From Flavobacterium flabelliforme (GTDB lineage Bacteria; Bacteroidota; Bacteroidia; Flavobacteriales; Flavobacteriaceae), in assembly GCF_017948675.1 (NCBI RefSeq), contig NZ_JAGFBU010000001.1:310001-374000 (forward strand): a DNA stretch of 64,000 nt, given 5' to 3'. The notes under the pieces are model-generated. The model did not search any database, was not told the DNA's origin, and saw nothing but the letters and a program-made list of their open reading frames with translations. Each line of letters opens with the position of its first letter. Within the stretch, counting starts at the first letter, position 1. Of this stretch, positions 7,974 to 17,736 are shown one piece after another. A program made the translations under genes and the position numbers.

Positions 7974-10115
7974 ATGAGAAAAGACATACAACATATAAAA
8001 CTAGGACAGCCTGAAGATAAAGCAGTACGTGCAGACGAAAAAAGTTTTCTAACTGCTGAAAATATTGAACTGAAACAAACCTACTCCGAAAAAGATACAG
8101 AGAATCTTCATCATCTTGATTTTGGAGCTGGCTTTGCGCCAAATTTACGCGGACCTTATGCCACTATGTATGTTCGAAGACCCTGGACAGTTCGTCAATA
8201 TGCGGGATTTTCAACAGCGGAGGAAAGTAACGCTTTTTACAGAAGAAATTTAGCGGCTGGTCAAAAAGGACTTTCTATCGCTTTTGATTTACCTACACAT
8301 CGAGGTTATGATTCAGATCATGAGCGAGTAGTTGGTGATGTAGGAAAAGCTGGTGTTGCTATCGACTCTGTAGAAGATATGAAAGTATTATTCGACCAAA
8401 TTCCGTTAGATGAAATGTCTGTTTCTATGACGATGAACGGTGCCGTTTTACCCATTATGGCTTTCTACATAGTAGCTGCCGAAGAACAAGGAGTGAAACC
8501 GGAATTACTTTCTGGAACGATTCAAAATGATATTTTGAAAGAGTTTATGGTGCGTAATACGTATATTTATCCGCCAACGCCGTCTATGAAAATCATTGCT
8601 GATATCTTTGAATATACCAGTAAAAAAATGCCGAAATTTAATTCAATTTCAATTTCTGGATACCACATGCAAGAAGCGGGAGCTACTGCTGACATTGAAT
8701 TGGCTTACACCTTAGCGGACGGATTAGAATACATTAGAACTGGTTTAGCAACCGGAATGAAAATTGACGAATTTGCACCAAGATTATCCTTTTTCTGGGC
8801 AATTGGAATGAACCATTTTATGGAAATTGCCAAAATGCGTGCAGGAAGAATGATATGGGCAAAATTGGTCAAACAATTTGAACCAAAAGATGATAAATCA
8901 TTAGCACTTAGAACGCATTGCCAAACTTCTGGTTGGAGTTTAACTGAACAAGATCCTTTTAACAATGTAGCACGAACTTGTATTGAAGCAGCAGCAGCAG
9001 CATTTGGCGGAACACAATCGCTACACACCAATGCGCTGGATGAAGCTATTGCATTACCAACTGATTTTTCTGCTAGAATTGCTAGAAATACACAATTGTA
9101 TTTACAAGAGGAAACAAAAATCACTAAAACAGTAGATCCTTGGGCAGGAAGTTACTATGTAGAAAGTTTGACCAATGAAATCGCTGAAAATGCTTGGAAA
9201 CTAATAGAAGAGGTTGAGGAATTGGGAGGAATGACCAAAGCAATCGAATCTGGAATTCCAAAATTGCGCATAGAAGAAGCAGCTGCGAGGAAACAAGCAC
9301 GTATTGATAGTGGACAAGATATTATAGTTGGAGTCAATCAATATCGATTAGAAAAAGAAGACCCTTTGCAAATATTGGATGTAGATAACCAAATGGTTCG
9401 CAAACAACAATTAGAGCAATTAGACCGCATTAAGGCAACTAGAGATTCTGAAAAAGTGCAAAATTCTCTAAAAAAATTAATACTATGTGCTCAAACTGGC
9501 GAAGGTAATTTACTAGATTTAGCTGTTGATGCTGCTCGAAATAGAACCACATTAGGAGAAATTAGCGATGCATTAGAAACAGTTTTCGGAAGATATAAAG
9601 CACAAATTAAATCCTTTAGCGGTGTGTATAGTAAAGAGATAAAAGACGACAAAAGTTTTGAAAAAGCAAAACAAATGGCTGATGAATTTGCTAAGCAAGA
9701 GGGACGAAGACCTCGAATCATGATAGCAAAAATGGGGCAAGACGGTCATGATCGCGGAGCCAAAGTTGTTGCTACTGGTTATGCTGATGTTGGTTTTGAT
9801 GTTGACATAGGTCCTCTTTTTCAAACCCCTGAGGAAGCAGCTAAACAGGCCATAGAAAATGATGTTCACATTTTAGGTGTTTCTTCATTAGCTGCAGGGC
9901 ATAAAACATTAGTTCCTCAAGTGATAGAAGAGCTTAAAAAATATGGTCGCGAAGATATTATGGTAGTTGTTGGAGGAGTGATTCCCGCACAAGATTACCA
10001 GTTTTTGTTTGACTCTGGTGCTGTAGCGGTTTTTGGACCTGGAACAAAAATCAGTGAAGCAGCAATTAAAATATTAGAAATTTTAATGGGAAGTTTTGAA
10101 GAAAGCAAAGAATAA
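7974..10115 (+). CDS. scpA: Methylmalonyl-CoA mutase large (alpha) subunit, B12-dependent
   Basis: A 713-residue catalytic subunit. The N-terminal TIM barrel includes the [18 protein letters not shown] substrate region and [18 protein letters not shown]. The C-terminal cobalamin domain (residues ~565-700) has the base-off motif DGHDRG with the Co-ligating His near 592, plus a [16 protein letters not shown] segment. It carries out the radical carbon-skeleton rearrangement of methylmalonyl-CoA to succinyl-CoA, used in propionate, odd-chain fatty acid and branched amino acid breakdown. No epimerase or MeaB chaperone gene is in the window. A strong bidirectional terminator follows. Confidence 0.95.
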   Translation: MRKDIQHIKLGQPEDKAVRADEKSFLTAENIELKQTYSEKDTENLHHLDFGAGFAPNLRGPYATMYVRRPWTVRQYAGFSTAEESNAFYRRNLAAGQKGLSIAFDLPTHRGYDSDHERVVGDVGKAGVAIDSVEDMKVLFDQIPLDEMSVSMTMNGAVLPIMAFYIVAAEEQGVKPELLSGTIQNDILKEFMVRNTYIYPPTPSMKIIADIFEYTSKKMPKFNSISISGYHMQEAGATADIELAYTLADGLEYIRTGLATGMKIDEFAPRLSFFWAIGMNHFMEIAKMRAGRMIWAKLVKQFEPKDDKSLALRTHCQTSGWSLTEQDPFNNVARTCIEAAAAAFGGTQSLHTNALDEAIALPTDFSARIARNTQLYLQEETKITKTVDPWAGSYYVESLTNEIAENAWKLIEEVEELGGMTKAIESGIPKLRIEEAAARKQARIDSGQDIIVGVNQYRLEKEDPLQILDVDNQMVRKQQLEQLDRIKATRDSEKVQNSLKKLILCAQTGEGNLLDLAVDAARNRTTLGEISDALETVFGRYKAQIKSFSGVYSKEIKDDKSFEKAKQMADEFAKQEGRRPRIMIAKMGQDGHDRGAKVVATGYADVGFDVDIGPLFQTPEEAAKQAIENDVHILGVSSLAAGHKTLVPQVIEELKKYGREDIMVVVGGVIPAQDYQFLFDSGAVAVFGPGTKISEAAIKILEILMGSFEESKE

Positions 10116-10130
10116 TATTTTTACTGTTTT

Positions 10131-10172
10131 AAAAAAAAGAAGGCTATCAAATAATGATAGCCTTCTTTTTTT
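10131..10172. terminator. Bidirectional terminator between convergent genes
   Basis: GAAGGCTATCA (10139-10149) and TGATAGCCTTC (10155-10165) pair around the loop AATAA. They are extended by an A-run on the left and a T-run on the right, so the hairpin can end transcripts from both strands (scpA and the lysozyme-like gene). Confidence 0.9.
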
Positions 10173-10187
10173 ATTCTATATACTATT

Positions 10188-10829
10188 TTAAATATTTTTT
10201 GCTTTTGCATTTACGTCAGCAACAATGAATGAAGTATCATAGCCACCAAACATTTTCATATAACTTCTTATTGAAGTTCCATAGGCATCCGTAAAATTGC
10301 GTTTTCCATTGTAACGAAAGAATTTCTTTACAGAACCAGCACCACCAAGATGAGCAGCTGCTAATATTCCTGATTCTGTAATGCGAAGACCATTCATAAC
10401 AGTACCTTCGTATTTTTCAATTTCATTTTTTAATTCCCATTTATTCTTAGCTAAAAGAGCCAAAAAAGCTTTTTCTTGCAATTCAGGACTATTCAGAAAA
10501 GCAACTCTATCATTAATACCTACAGATTTTAATGTTTCAATACCAAATTGGTATTTTCCCATATAACCTAAGGAATTAATTTTTTTGTATTTACTTTCAG
10601 ATTCTTTAAAGCCAACTGCTTCTCTGAATCCAACAAAGAAATTACCAGTAAAAGGGATACTTAAATTAGTGTACTCCTCCGCTTCTTGAGATGGATATAA
10701 GTAGTGTGTACCATCTTCTTCATTTATTAGAAACCAGGGGTGGGTTTCTAAATTAGCAGGTTTAAAACCTAAACTTAAAAAAACTGTAATAACAGTTAGA
10801 CTTGTATAAAAATACCATTTCTTTATCAT
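10188..10829 (-). CDS. Secreted lysozyme-like (transglycosylase-like) protein
   Basis: A 213-residue protein with an N-terminal hydrophobic signal/anchor (KKWYFYTSLTVITVFLSLGF). Its core resembles SLT/lysozyme-like folds: FREAVGFKESESKYKKINSLGYMGKYQFG, with Glu in GFKES as the likely catalytic acid, followed by a TESGILAAAHLGGAGSVKKFF motif typical of phage-type lytic enzymes. It probably acts on peptidoglycan in the periplasm. Activity is inferred from motif resemblance only. It has its own promoter element at 10876 and is separate from the DUF2279 gene upstream. Confidence 0.65.
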   Translation of the reverse strand: MIKKWYFYTSLTVITVFLSLGFKPANLETHPWFLINEEDGTHYLYPSQEAEEYTNLSIPFTGNFFVGFREAVGFKESESKYKKINSLGYMGKYQFGIETLKSVGINDRVAFLNSPELQEKAFLALLAKNKWELKNEIEKYEGTVMNGLRITESGILAAAHLGGAGSVKKFFRYNGKRNFTDAYGTSIRSYMKMFGGYDTSFIVADVNAKAKNI

Positions 10830-10875
10830 AAATTGTTTTTCTTCAAACGCTGTCCCGTTATGAAATTTCTACGTG

Positions 10876-10883
10876 CAAAGATA
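10876..10883 (-). promoter_or_regulatory. -7 promoter element of lysozyme-like gene
   Basis: The minus strand reads TATCTTTG followed by CACG, an exact TAnnTTTG match, 46 bases upstream of the start. A small palindrome CTGATAATCAG lies upstream at 10901-10911. Confidence 0.5.
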
Positions 10884-10925
10884 CAATAAAATTATTTATA
10901 CTGATAATCAGATAGTTAAAGTTTT

Positions 10926-11843
10926 CTAAAAATAGATTAAGTGGTATTTTACATCGTTAAAACGCTTAAACTCAATTGTTGGGGCTGGAACCTTAATAGT
11001 ATTTATAACAGAAAAAAGAGTTTTAAGTAAAGAAGAATTTGTGTTAATTTTTGTAAGATTAATATCTAAACTTAGATAAAACTGCCTAAATGGCCTTGTA
11101 CCAGTTGAAGAATAAATACTATTATTTTTTTGATTTGCTGAAATCATTACTTCTGCTCCATAACCAACAGCCAGATTTAGCCATTTAGGAATTTTAGTTC
11201 CTTTTGCAAAAGAATATAAATTAAAGGAAAGCCAATATGTTTGACCATTATAATCCTTTAGAATTTGTTCAGAAAAAGAACTTCCCAAAACATCAGGTCT
11301 TAAATCAGCATATTTTGTAGTGTGAAAAGAGAATTTTGGGGTTATACGTTGTTCGTTCCAGATTAACTCTTGTGAAACATATAAAGCCGTTCCCGAAGCA
11401 TTCGCTATAATATCTCCAGTAGAGGCTCCCCATTGTGATGAATATCCATCTAATACCTCAACAGCGGTAAGAAATACAAATCCCAAACCCGATCCGTAGA
11501 GTAACTGTTTTCTCTTAGAAACTCCACTCCATTTTAGCATTTCTGAACTCAATCGACCCAAATGGTAGGAAGAAAATGCATGCCCTGCTTTATCCATTTG
11601 TAGCCAGTCTGAATTGTCATTTATAAAATGAAAATTTGATCTGGGATAATCAGCATACCAAAGTTGATTTAAACCGATCAAAGTTCCCGCACCAATTGCA
11701 ATTTCTGAAATAATAACAGTATTTTTTCTGATATGATTTAAAGAATCTGATGGCCTTAATGTATTTTCAAATGGACTCTTTTGAGAATAGCCCATTTGAA
11801 AATATATTAAAATAAAAAAAAGAAGTGGTACTTTAAATTTCAA
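10926..11843 (-). CDS. DUF2279 (YfiM-like) family protein, exported
   Basis: A 305-residue protein with a signal peptide (KVPLLFFILIYFQMGYSQ). A DUF2279 core contains DKAGHAFSSYHLGRLSSEML, then a hydrophobic GSGLGFVFLTAVEVLDGYSSQWGASTGDIIANASGTALY stretch; the Lys/His and Asp-Gly-Tyr residues are conserved in this family. The C-terminal half looks beta-rich. The family is uncharacterised and is probably at the outer membrane or periplasm. It starts 2 bases after the mltG stop, so it is surely the last gene of the dapF-GNAT-mltG unit. Confidence 0.8.
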   Translation of the reverse strand: MKFKVPLLFFILIYFQMGYSQKSPFENTLRPSDSLNHIRKNTVIISEIAIGAGTLIGLNQLWYADYPRSNFHFINDNSDWLQMDKAGHAFSSYHLGRLSSEMLKWSGVSKRKQLLYGSGLGFVFLTAVEVLDGYSSQWGASTGDIIANASGTALYVSQELIWNEQRITPKFSFHTTKYADLRPDVLGSSFSEQILKDYNGQTYWLSFNLYSFAKGTKIPKWLNLAVGYGAEVMISANQKNNSIYSSTGTRPFRQFYLSLDINLTKINTNSSLLKTLFSVINTIKVPAPTIEFKRFNDVKYHLIYF

Positions 11844-11845
11844 AA

Positions 11846-12886
11846 CTATCTTTTGACTCCTTGACTGTTAATCCAGTCAGAATATTTTTTTGCATTTAAA
11901 TTATGTTCAGCTAATGTAGCAGCAAATTCATGATATCCAAAACGTTCAATACTTGCACAAAAATAAATAAAGTCATTTTTCTCTGGGTTCAATACCGCTT
12001 CAAGAGCAGTAATATCAGGCATAGCAATAGGCCCTGGAGGTAGTCCCAAATTTTTATAAGTATTATAAGGATGACTCATTGTCAAATCATTATAAAAAAC
12101 TCTTTTAATAATTTGCTCAAAATCATTCGATTTCTTTTTGATGGCATAAATTACCGTAGGATCAGCCTGAAGTGGCATTCCTGCTCTTAAACGATTTAAA
12201 TAAACACCTGCAATCCTTGGTCTTTCGTCTTTTTTAACCGATTCTTTATGAACGATAGAAGCTAATATTGTTGCTTCAATTGGGGTTAAACCTTGTTTTT
12301 CTGCTTTAGCCACTCTTTCCTTAGTCCAAAAACTACGGTATTCCTTGATCATTTTATCACGGAACTTAACCGCAGTGGTGTTCCAGTATACTTCGTAAGT
12401 ATTTGGAATAAACATCGCTAACACATTTTCTTCATTAAATCCGTTTTCCTTTAAAAAAATAGAATCTTTAAAAGAAGTAAGTAGGGAAAGACTGTCTGCT
12501 TCAATTTGTGAACCCACACGTCCGGCTAAATCCTCAATACGCTCTTGATTATTAAAAGCTAATTTCACAGCAGAATTAAGTCTCATTGTTTTTACTAGCG
12601 CAAAACTATTCATGTCTTTTGTTAATAAAAAACGACCTGGAATCACATTGTCGGAATACCCTCGTTTATCTGCAACCAAATCAAAACGACCCATATTTTC
12701 TACGTAAGGTGCAAGTATTTTTTGTACATCCTTATAGTTAGAATCAGTAGGAACATATACATACACTTCGTTTTCTGAGAATTTTGTATTCGGCGAAAAA
12801 ATTTGGTTTAAGAGAATAAAACCGTAAATTAATAATACCGTTATTAAAGCAACAGCTACTATTGTTATAATTTTTTTTAATTTCAT
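11846..12886 (-). CDS. mltG: Endolytic transglycosylase MltG
   Basis: A 346-residue YceG/MltG protein. An N-terminal transmembrane anchor (IITIVAVALITVLLIYGFIL) is followed by a LysM-like region and the catalytic domain with ILASIVHKES (catalytic Glu in HKES), ERPRIAGVYLNRLRAGMPLQADPTVIYA and YNTYKNLGLPPGPIAMP. MltG cleaves nascent glycan strands at the inner membrane and sets their length. I prefer the start MKLKK at 12886; an in-frame Met three codons upstream is possible. It lies between the GNAT gene and the DUF2279 gene. Confidence 0.92.
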   Translation of the reverse strand: MKLKKIITIVAVALITVLLIYGFILLNQIFSPNTKFSENEVYVYVPTDSNYKDVQKILAPYVENMGRFDLVADKRGYSDNVIPGRFLLTKDMNSFALVKTMRLNSAVKLAFNNQERIEDLAGRVGSQIEADSLSLLTSFKDSIFLKENGFNEENVLAMFIPNTYEVYWNTTAVKFRDKMIKEYRSFWTKERVAKAEKQGLTPIEATILASIVHKESVKKDERPRIAGVYLNRLRAGMPLQADPTVIYAIKKKSNDFEQIIKRVFYNDLTMSHPYNTYKNLGLPPGPIAMPDITALEAVLNPEKNDFIYFCASIERFGYHEFAATLAEHNLNAKKYSDWINSQGVKR

Positions 12887-12950
12887 TTGTGGCATTTTAT
12901 TTTGTAGAATATCTATTTAAAAGCTTTGGTAACTGATTTTTAAATAAAAA

Positions 12951-13484
12951 TCAGAAAGTAGTATTGATCAATTGAAAAAGAGCTTCGTCTTTGTATTTTC
13001 CTTTTACAAAAGTCCATTCTTTTTTCACACCAATCATTTCGAATCCAAATTTAGTAAAAAGCGCTTTACTTGCTACATTTTCAGTACCAATATTTGCATA
13101 TAATTGATGTAAATTTAAATTAGAAAATGCATATTCAATTAATAGCTCTAATGCTTCAGAACCAATGTTTTGATTTCTGTTTTCAGCGCCTTGTAAAACA
13201 ATACCCACTCCTGCTCTATTATTTTTTGGATCAAAATCAAATAAATCTACTAATCCTAATGCTGGAAAATCTTGATCTTTGCAAATAGCCAAACGCAATT
13301 GCTTGGCTTCGTAAATATCTTGATGTGCATTCTCTAAATATTGTTTCACTAAAAAACGACTATATGGGGTGTGAGTATTACTAACTTCCCAAATAGTTTG
13401 GTCATTTTCTATTGCATAAATAAACTCTAAATCATTTGGTTCTAATGCACGAAGATAAATAGTACTGCCTTTTAATGTTTTCAT
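12951..13484 (-). CDS. GNAT-family N-acetyltransferase (RimJ/RimL-like)
   Basis: A 177-residue acetyltransferase. It has the N-terminal IYLRALEPNDLEFIYAIEN pattern, the AGVGIVLQGAENRNQNIGSEALELLIEYAF acetyl-CoA segment and the C-terminal NIGTENVASKALFTKFGFEMIGVKKEW signature. The substrate (protein N-terminus, small amine or antibiotic) cannot be told. The start at 13484 (MKTLKGSTIYLRALEP) avoids the overlap with dapF that the longer frame (13514) would need and leaves a 10-base gap. It is co-directional with dapF and mltG. Confidence 0.85.
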   Translation of the reverse strand: MKTLKGSTIYLRALEPNDLEFIYAIENDQTIWEVSNTHTPYSRFLVKQYLENAHQDIYEAKQLRLAICKDQDFPALGLVDLFDFDPKNNRAGVGIVLQGAENRNQNIGSEALELLIEYAFSNLNLHQLYANIGTENVASKALFTKFGFEMIGVKKEWTFVKGKYKDEALFQLINTTF

Positions 13485-13494
13485 TTTTACGTTA

Positions 13495-14277
13495 TTAAAT
13501 TTCAATAATTCCATTAAAAACGAATTTTGCCGGCCCTTTAAGCATTACTTTTTTGAAAACAGAATCCTCTTTTACAAAAGAAACGATTAATTTACCACCT
13601 TGTACATTCAAATTTACACTACAAGAATCTGTTTTACCCAGTACATTCATTGCTATAGCAACTGCTGTAGCACCTGTTCCGCAAGATAGTGTTTCATCTT
13701 CTACGCCTCTTTCATAAGTTCTTAAAGTAAAAGTACTTTCGTCAATTTGCTTGACAAAATTGATATTACTTCCTTCTTTTCCATACAATTCACTGTATCT
13801 AATTTGAGAACCGTTTTCTTTTACATTATACTGTTCTAAATTGCTGACTAACTGAACATGATGTGGAGATCCTGTATTAAGGAATACAAATTCCGGATTA
13901 ACATTCACATCAGAAACATCAATCATTTGAAGTGCAACTAATCCATCGTCACTAATATGAGCATGATGTAAGCCATCTGTTGCCATGAAAGTAGTTGTTT
14001 TTTGGATCACATTTAATTTTTTAGCAAAAGCAACTAGACATCTACCTCCATTACCGCACATTGAACTTTGATTACCATCAGAATTGTAATAGACCATTTT
14101 AAAATCTGTTTCGGTATCGTTTTCCAACAAAATCAAGCCGTCTGCACCGATGCCAAAACGTCTGTCACACAATTGAGCAATTAGTTTTGTATTCTCTTTT
14201 GGAAAAAATTTGGTGCGATTATCTACCATTACAAAGTCATTGCCTGTTCCTTGGTATTTAAAAAATTCTAATTGCAT
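13495..14277 (-). CDS. dapF: Diaminopimelate epimerase
   Basis: A 260-residue protein with both halves of the DapF fold. The two catalytic cysteines lie in SSMCGNGGRC (Cys74) and LSCGTGATA (Cys199). The start FKYQGTGNDFVMVDNR is diagnostic. It interconverts LL- and meso-diaminopimelate for peptidoglycan and lysine synthesis, in keeping with the following mltG gene. The start is set at 14277 (MQLEFFKYQG); the longer frame adds eight poorly conserved residues overlapping the leader. It is the first gene of an apparent four-gene unit. Confidence 0.94.
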   Translation of the reverse strand: MQLEFFKYQGTGNDFVMVDNRTKFFPKENTKLIAQLCDRRFGIGADGLILLENDTETDFKMVYYNSDGNQSSMCGNGGRCLVAFAKKLNVIQKTTTFMATDGLHHAHISDDGLVALQMIDVSDVNVNPEFVFLNTGSPHHVQLVSNLEQYNVKENGSQIRYSELYGKEGSNINFVKQIDESTFTLRTYERGVEDETLSCGTGATAVAIAMNVLGKTDSCSVNLNVQGGKLIVSFVKEDSVFKKVMLKGPAKFVFNGIIEI

Positions 14278-14298
14278 TTTAGGATGTATTAATTTACA

Positions 14299-14306
14299 CA
14301 AAAGTA
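14299..14306 (-). promoter_or_regulatory. -7 promoter element of the dapF operon
   Basis: The minus strand reads TACTTTTG, an exact TAnnTTTG match, ending 21 bases upstream of the dapF ATG. No clear -33 TTTG is seen. Confidence 0.55.
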
Positions 14307-14413
14307 CGAACTATTAATGAAATGTTAATCATTGTTAAAGAGCGTTAAACTAGAAATTATGGAATGATTTTAGTGTTAATTTTACGTATAAAATATTTTA
14401 AAACGAATTTAAT

Positions 14414-15814
14414 ATGAAAAAATTTTCAACACTTTTATTGGTTTCGTTATTAAGTGGAACAGTAACACTAAGCGCTTACAAAGTATTATTTGAAACAAAT
14501 GGGTATTTTTCTCAGCAGAAAAATGGAACCGTAACCACTGCTCCAGATTCTTATTCTAAAAAAATAGGATTATCAGCTGATGTGCTCGATTTTACTGAAG
14601 CTGCAGATAAGACAATTCATACCGTTGTTCACGTTAAGAACGTTTCTAGAAGAACGGTAAGCAATCCGATCTTAGAATATTTTTATGGATACAAAGGAGG
14701 ACAATCTCAAGAACAAGTAGGAACAGGATCTGGAGTAATAATTTCAGAAGATGGATATATTGTTACTAATAATCATGTAATACAAGGAGCATCTGAAATT
14801 CAAATTACCTTGAATAATAAAAAATCGTATCAGGCAAAATTGATTGGAACCGATTCAAAAATGGATATTGCCTTATTGAAGATTGATGCTAATGAAAAAT
14901 TACCGTACACCGTTTTTGCCAATTCAGATTCTGTTAAAGTTGGAGAGTGGGTTTTAGCAGTAGGAAATCCTTATAATTTAACCTCAACAGTAACTGCCGG
15001 AATTGTTTCAGCGAAAGCGCGAGACCTTAACACTAGCGGAATACAATCGTTTATACAAACAGATGCGGCTGTAAATCCTGGAAACAGTGGTGGTGCATTA
15101 GTAAATACTCGTGGTGAATTAATTGGTATTAATACCATGATTTCTTCGATGACAGGATCGTATGTTGGATATTCATTTGCTGTACCCTCCAACATTGCAA
15201 GAAAAATAATCGAAGACTTGATGGAATTTGGTAATGTTCAAAGAGGAATTTTAGGGGTTGAAGGTGGGGAATTAAACGGAATCGCATCTAAAGAATTAGG
15301 TATTTCTCAAACACAAGGTTTTTACATTAATAAGGTAACTAAAAATTCTGGTGCCGAAAAATCTGGATTAACAAAAGGAGATGTTATCATCAAATTAGAC
15401 GATCAAAGCATTTCCACTTTTGCAGATCTTTCTGGATACATTAATACAAAAAGACCCAATGATAAAATACAAGTTACTTATATTAGAAATGGAAATACAA
15501 AGGTCGTTCCTGTAATTCTAAGTAAAAATGAATTTTTTAGTACTGAATTTAAAGGAATCGAATTAGAAAACTTAGACGCAGCAGACAAAAAGAAATTTAA
15601 AATTGATTATGGTGTCAAAATAAAATCGATCACAAGTGAAAACTTGAAACAATATGATGATGAATTAAGAGGAAATATTATCTTGAGCATTGATAATGTA
15701 AAAGCAACAGATATTGAAACTGTAGCTAAGATTATTAATAAAAAAGAAGAAAATCAAACTGTACGTTTAGAAATGATTAATAAAAATGGAGAAGTAATCC
15801 GTGTTATCATTTAA
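14414..15814 (+). CDS. HtrA/DegP-family periplasmic serine protease
   Basis: A 466-residue exported protease. The N-terminal signal/anchor is KKFSTLLLVSLLSGTVTLS. The trypsin-like domain has catalytic His121 (VTNNHVI), Asp151 (MDIALLKID) and Ser225 (NPGNSGGALV). Two PDZ domains follow (~265-365, with LGVEGGELNG and GFYINKVTKNSGAEKSGL, and ~375-466). It acts in periplasmic protein quality control. It is transcribed divergently from dapF, with about 136 bases between the start codons. Confidence 0.92.
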   Translation: MKKFSTLLLVSLLSGTVTLSAYKVLFETNGYFSQQKNGTVTTAPDSYSKKIGLSADVLDFTEAADKTIHTVVHVKNVSRRTVSNPILEYFYGYKGGQSQEQVGTGSGVIISEDGYIVTNNHVIQGASEIQITLNNKKSYQAKLIGTDSKMDIALLKIDANEKLPYTVFANSDSVKVGEWVLAVGNPYNLTSTVTAGIVSAKARDLNTSGIQSFIQTDAAVNPGNSGGALVNTRGELIGINTMISSMTGSYVGYSFAVPSNIARKIIEDLMEFGNVQRGILGVEGGELNGIASKELGISQTQGFYINKVTKNSGAEKSGLTKGDVIIKLDDQSISTFADLSGYINTKRPNDKIQVTYIRNGNTKVVPVILSKNEFFSTEFKGIELENLDAADKKKFKIDYGVKIKSITSENLKQYDDELRGNIILSIDNVKATDIETVAKIINKKEENQTVRLEMINKNGEVIRVII

Positions 15815-15852
15815 ACTAAAATAAAGTTATTGTTAAATACCAAATTGTAATT

Positions 15853-15888
15853 AAGTCTCCTAAATTTATTTTTAGGAGACTTTTTTTT
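15853..15888 (+). terminator. Terminator after the HtrA gene
   Basis: AAGTCTCCTAAA (15853-15864) pairs with TTTAGGAGACTT (15871-15882), loop TTTATT, followed by T residues through 15888. Confidence 0.9.
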
Positions 15889-15946
15889 AAAATTATTACA
15901 AGTAACTTTTCAGCAAGTTTTTTTTAAACTTTCTTAATAAAATAAA

Positions 15947-17674
15947 TCATGTATTTATATTTAAATTATTTTCTAGTTTTCCGTATCGACTTCCTAACTT
16001 ATTTTTCAATCTTTGTTTTGATTTCTTTATCGCGTCAATGGTAACACCTAACAATTCAGCTATTTCACTATTACTAAAATTAAGTTTTTGCAACAATAAA
16101 ATACGCATATTAGAATCGGTAATTTCTTTAAATTCAGATAAAATCATTTGATAAAAATCAGGAAACTCTTTTTTAAATTCCCTTTTAAAGAGTAACCAAT
16201 TATTTTCTGTCATCAAATGAGACTCTAATAGAGCAGTTAATTTTCCGTTTTTTTCTTCCAAATAATAGGAAGAAGAGTGTTGAATAGCACTTATTTCACT
16301 TTTCAATTTCTTAATTTGAATATTCTTATTTTTTAAATAATCAATTTGCGTGTTTAAATTTTCATTTGCCTCCGACAATTTTTTTTCCATTTCAAGCATA
16401 TTCATCTCTATTTGAATTACCTTTTGATTGTATTCTAACTGTCTATTTTTAATTTTTCTTTTAAAATTAAAGTAAATAAATAAAGTTAAAAACATAATTA
16501 GTAAAGCAGTAATCAAGTAAATATTTTTAAAAAATGATTCGTTTTGATATTTCAGTTTAGAAAAATTTATTTTCTGCTCGAATTTTGTCTTCTTTATATT
16601 CCAGTTTGCTGTACTAACAGCCATTTCTCCGTCAGTATTTCTTAAGGAATCTTCTAAGGTTATTAATTGGCGTCTAAGTGCTAATTCTCCTTCAGTCTTA
16701 TGCTGTTTTTGCATAATTGATAATTGAAGCTTAATTATTTTATATTCTGAAACATTAAAATAAGATTTTGATTTCGCAATATATGTTGCTTTGTTAAGAA
16801 ACTTTTCTGCCATTTCCAATTCATTACAATCAAGATACAGCTCCGATAACAAAATGGATGCATACATTGTATTTTTATCGTTTTTGCAACTTTCTGATAG
16901 TAAAATATCTTGATTTATTAACGAAATTGCTTTTTTAAGATTCCCTTGTTTTTGGGATACTAATGCCAAATATCCTAATGACTTAGCGTAACTTAATGTG
17001 TCTTTAATTTGTTTAGATAAATGAGCAGTTCTATTAAAATAATAAGCGGAGTTCTTTAAGTCATTTTTATATAAATAATTGGATCCAATAGCATTTAAAA
17101 CATCTAAATATTCAGAAGAATTTTTAGATGTATAATTCTTGGCTAATTTTAAATAATATTCTGAATCTTCATAATCCCCAAAAGTCTGTAAAATCCAACC
17201 TATTTTTTTAAAAGATAAGCCAGGCAAAATCATCTCAGAGGGTTTTATACTTTGTATTTGTTTAATTACTTCTAACAAAATAGGTGTTAGCTTTGAATAG
17301 TCTCTGTAATTATACAAATAGTTAACATAATTAATTTGTGTCCAAATTACTATAGCTACATCTGTTTGTTTTTTGGCTAATGAGATCGACTTTAAAAAAT
17401 GAAAGTCACTAAATTTATTAATTTTATCAAAATCCTTCAGAGCACCATTGGCCAATAGTGCATGATAAACAACTTCGAATTCTGCAGTTTTTAATAAAGG
17501 ATTTAAATATTTTTTTAAAGAAAGACTATCTTTTCCAAAATTTTCATTTTGAAGCAGTATCTGTTCAATCGTTTTATTTTTATTCTTAAACAGCGTTAGA
17601 GTCGAGACCTGAGCCTTACTTTGTAATAATACAAAGACAAATAACAAAAAAAAGTTGCATCTTTTTTTATGCAT
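15947..17674 (-). CDS. TPR-transmembrane-HTH regulator
   Basis: A 575-residue protein. The signal peptide is CNFFLLFVFVLLQSKAQ. A TPR superhelix occupies ~residues 100-330 (helical pairs such as NSAYYFNRTAHLSKQIKDT and KSLGYLALVSQKQGNLKKA). A transmembrane helix (~382-402, NIYLITALLIMFLTLFIYF) is followed by a coiled coil (~408-470). The C-terminal helix-turn-helix LNFSNSEIAELLGVTIDAIKKSKQRLKNKLG is of the LuxR/sigma-70 region 4 type. The topology suggests a periplasmic sensor with a cytoplasmic DNA-binding domain, common in Bacteroidota. It lies directly downstream of the giant-protein locus and is a candidate regulator of it (inference). Confidence 0.82.
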   Translation of the reverse strand: MHKKRCNFFLLFVFVLLQSKAQVSTLTLFKNKNKTIEQILLQNENFGKDSLSLKKYLNPLLKTAEFEVVYHALLANGALKDFDKINKFSDFHFLKSISLAKKQTDVAIVIWTQINYVNYLYNYRDYSKLTPILLEVIKQIQSIKPSEMILPGLSFKKIGWILQTFGDYEDSEYYLKLAKNYTSKNSSEYLDVLNAIGSNYLYKNDLKNSAYYFNRTAHLSKQIKDTLSYAKSLGYLALVSQKQGNLKKAISLINQDILLSESCKNDKNTMYASILLSELYLDCNELEMAEKFLNKATYIAKSKSYFNVSEYKIIKLQLSIMQKQHKTEGELALRRQLITLEDSLRNTDGEMAVSTANWNIKKTKFEQKINFSKLKYQNESFFKNIYLITALLIMFLTLFIYFNFKRKIKNRQLEYNQKVIQIEMNMLEMEKKLSEANENLNTQIDYLKNKNIQIKKLKSEISAIQHSSSYYLEEKNGKLTALLESHLMTENNWLLFKREFKKEFPDFYQMILSEFKEITDSNMRILLLQKLNFSNSEIAELLGVTIDAIKKSKQRLKNKLGSRYGKLENNLNINT

Positions 17675-17736
17675 TGATTTCTTAAAATTTCATGGTAACA
17701 GATTAATAAATAGAGATTTATTTATAAGAAATCAAT
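17673..17736 (-). promoter_or_regulatory. Inverted repeat spanning the regulator's start codon
   Basis: ATTGATTTCTTA (17673-17684) and TAAGAAATCAAT (17725-17736) are perfect 12-bp complements 40 bases apart; the first arm includes part of the start codon (17672-17674). Nested inside is AATAAAT (17705-17711) / ATTTATT (17716-17722) with loop AGAG. It could be an autoregulatory operator or an mRNA structure that hides the start codon. Confidence 0.45.
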
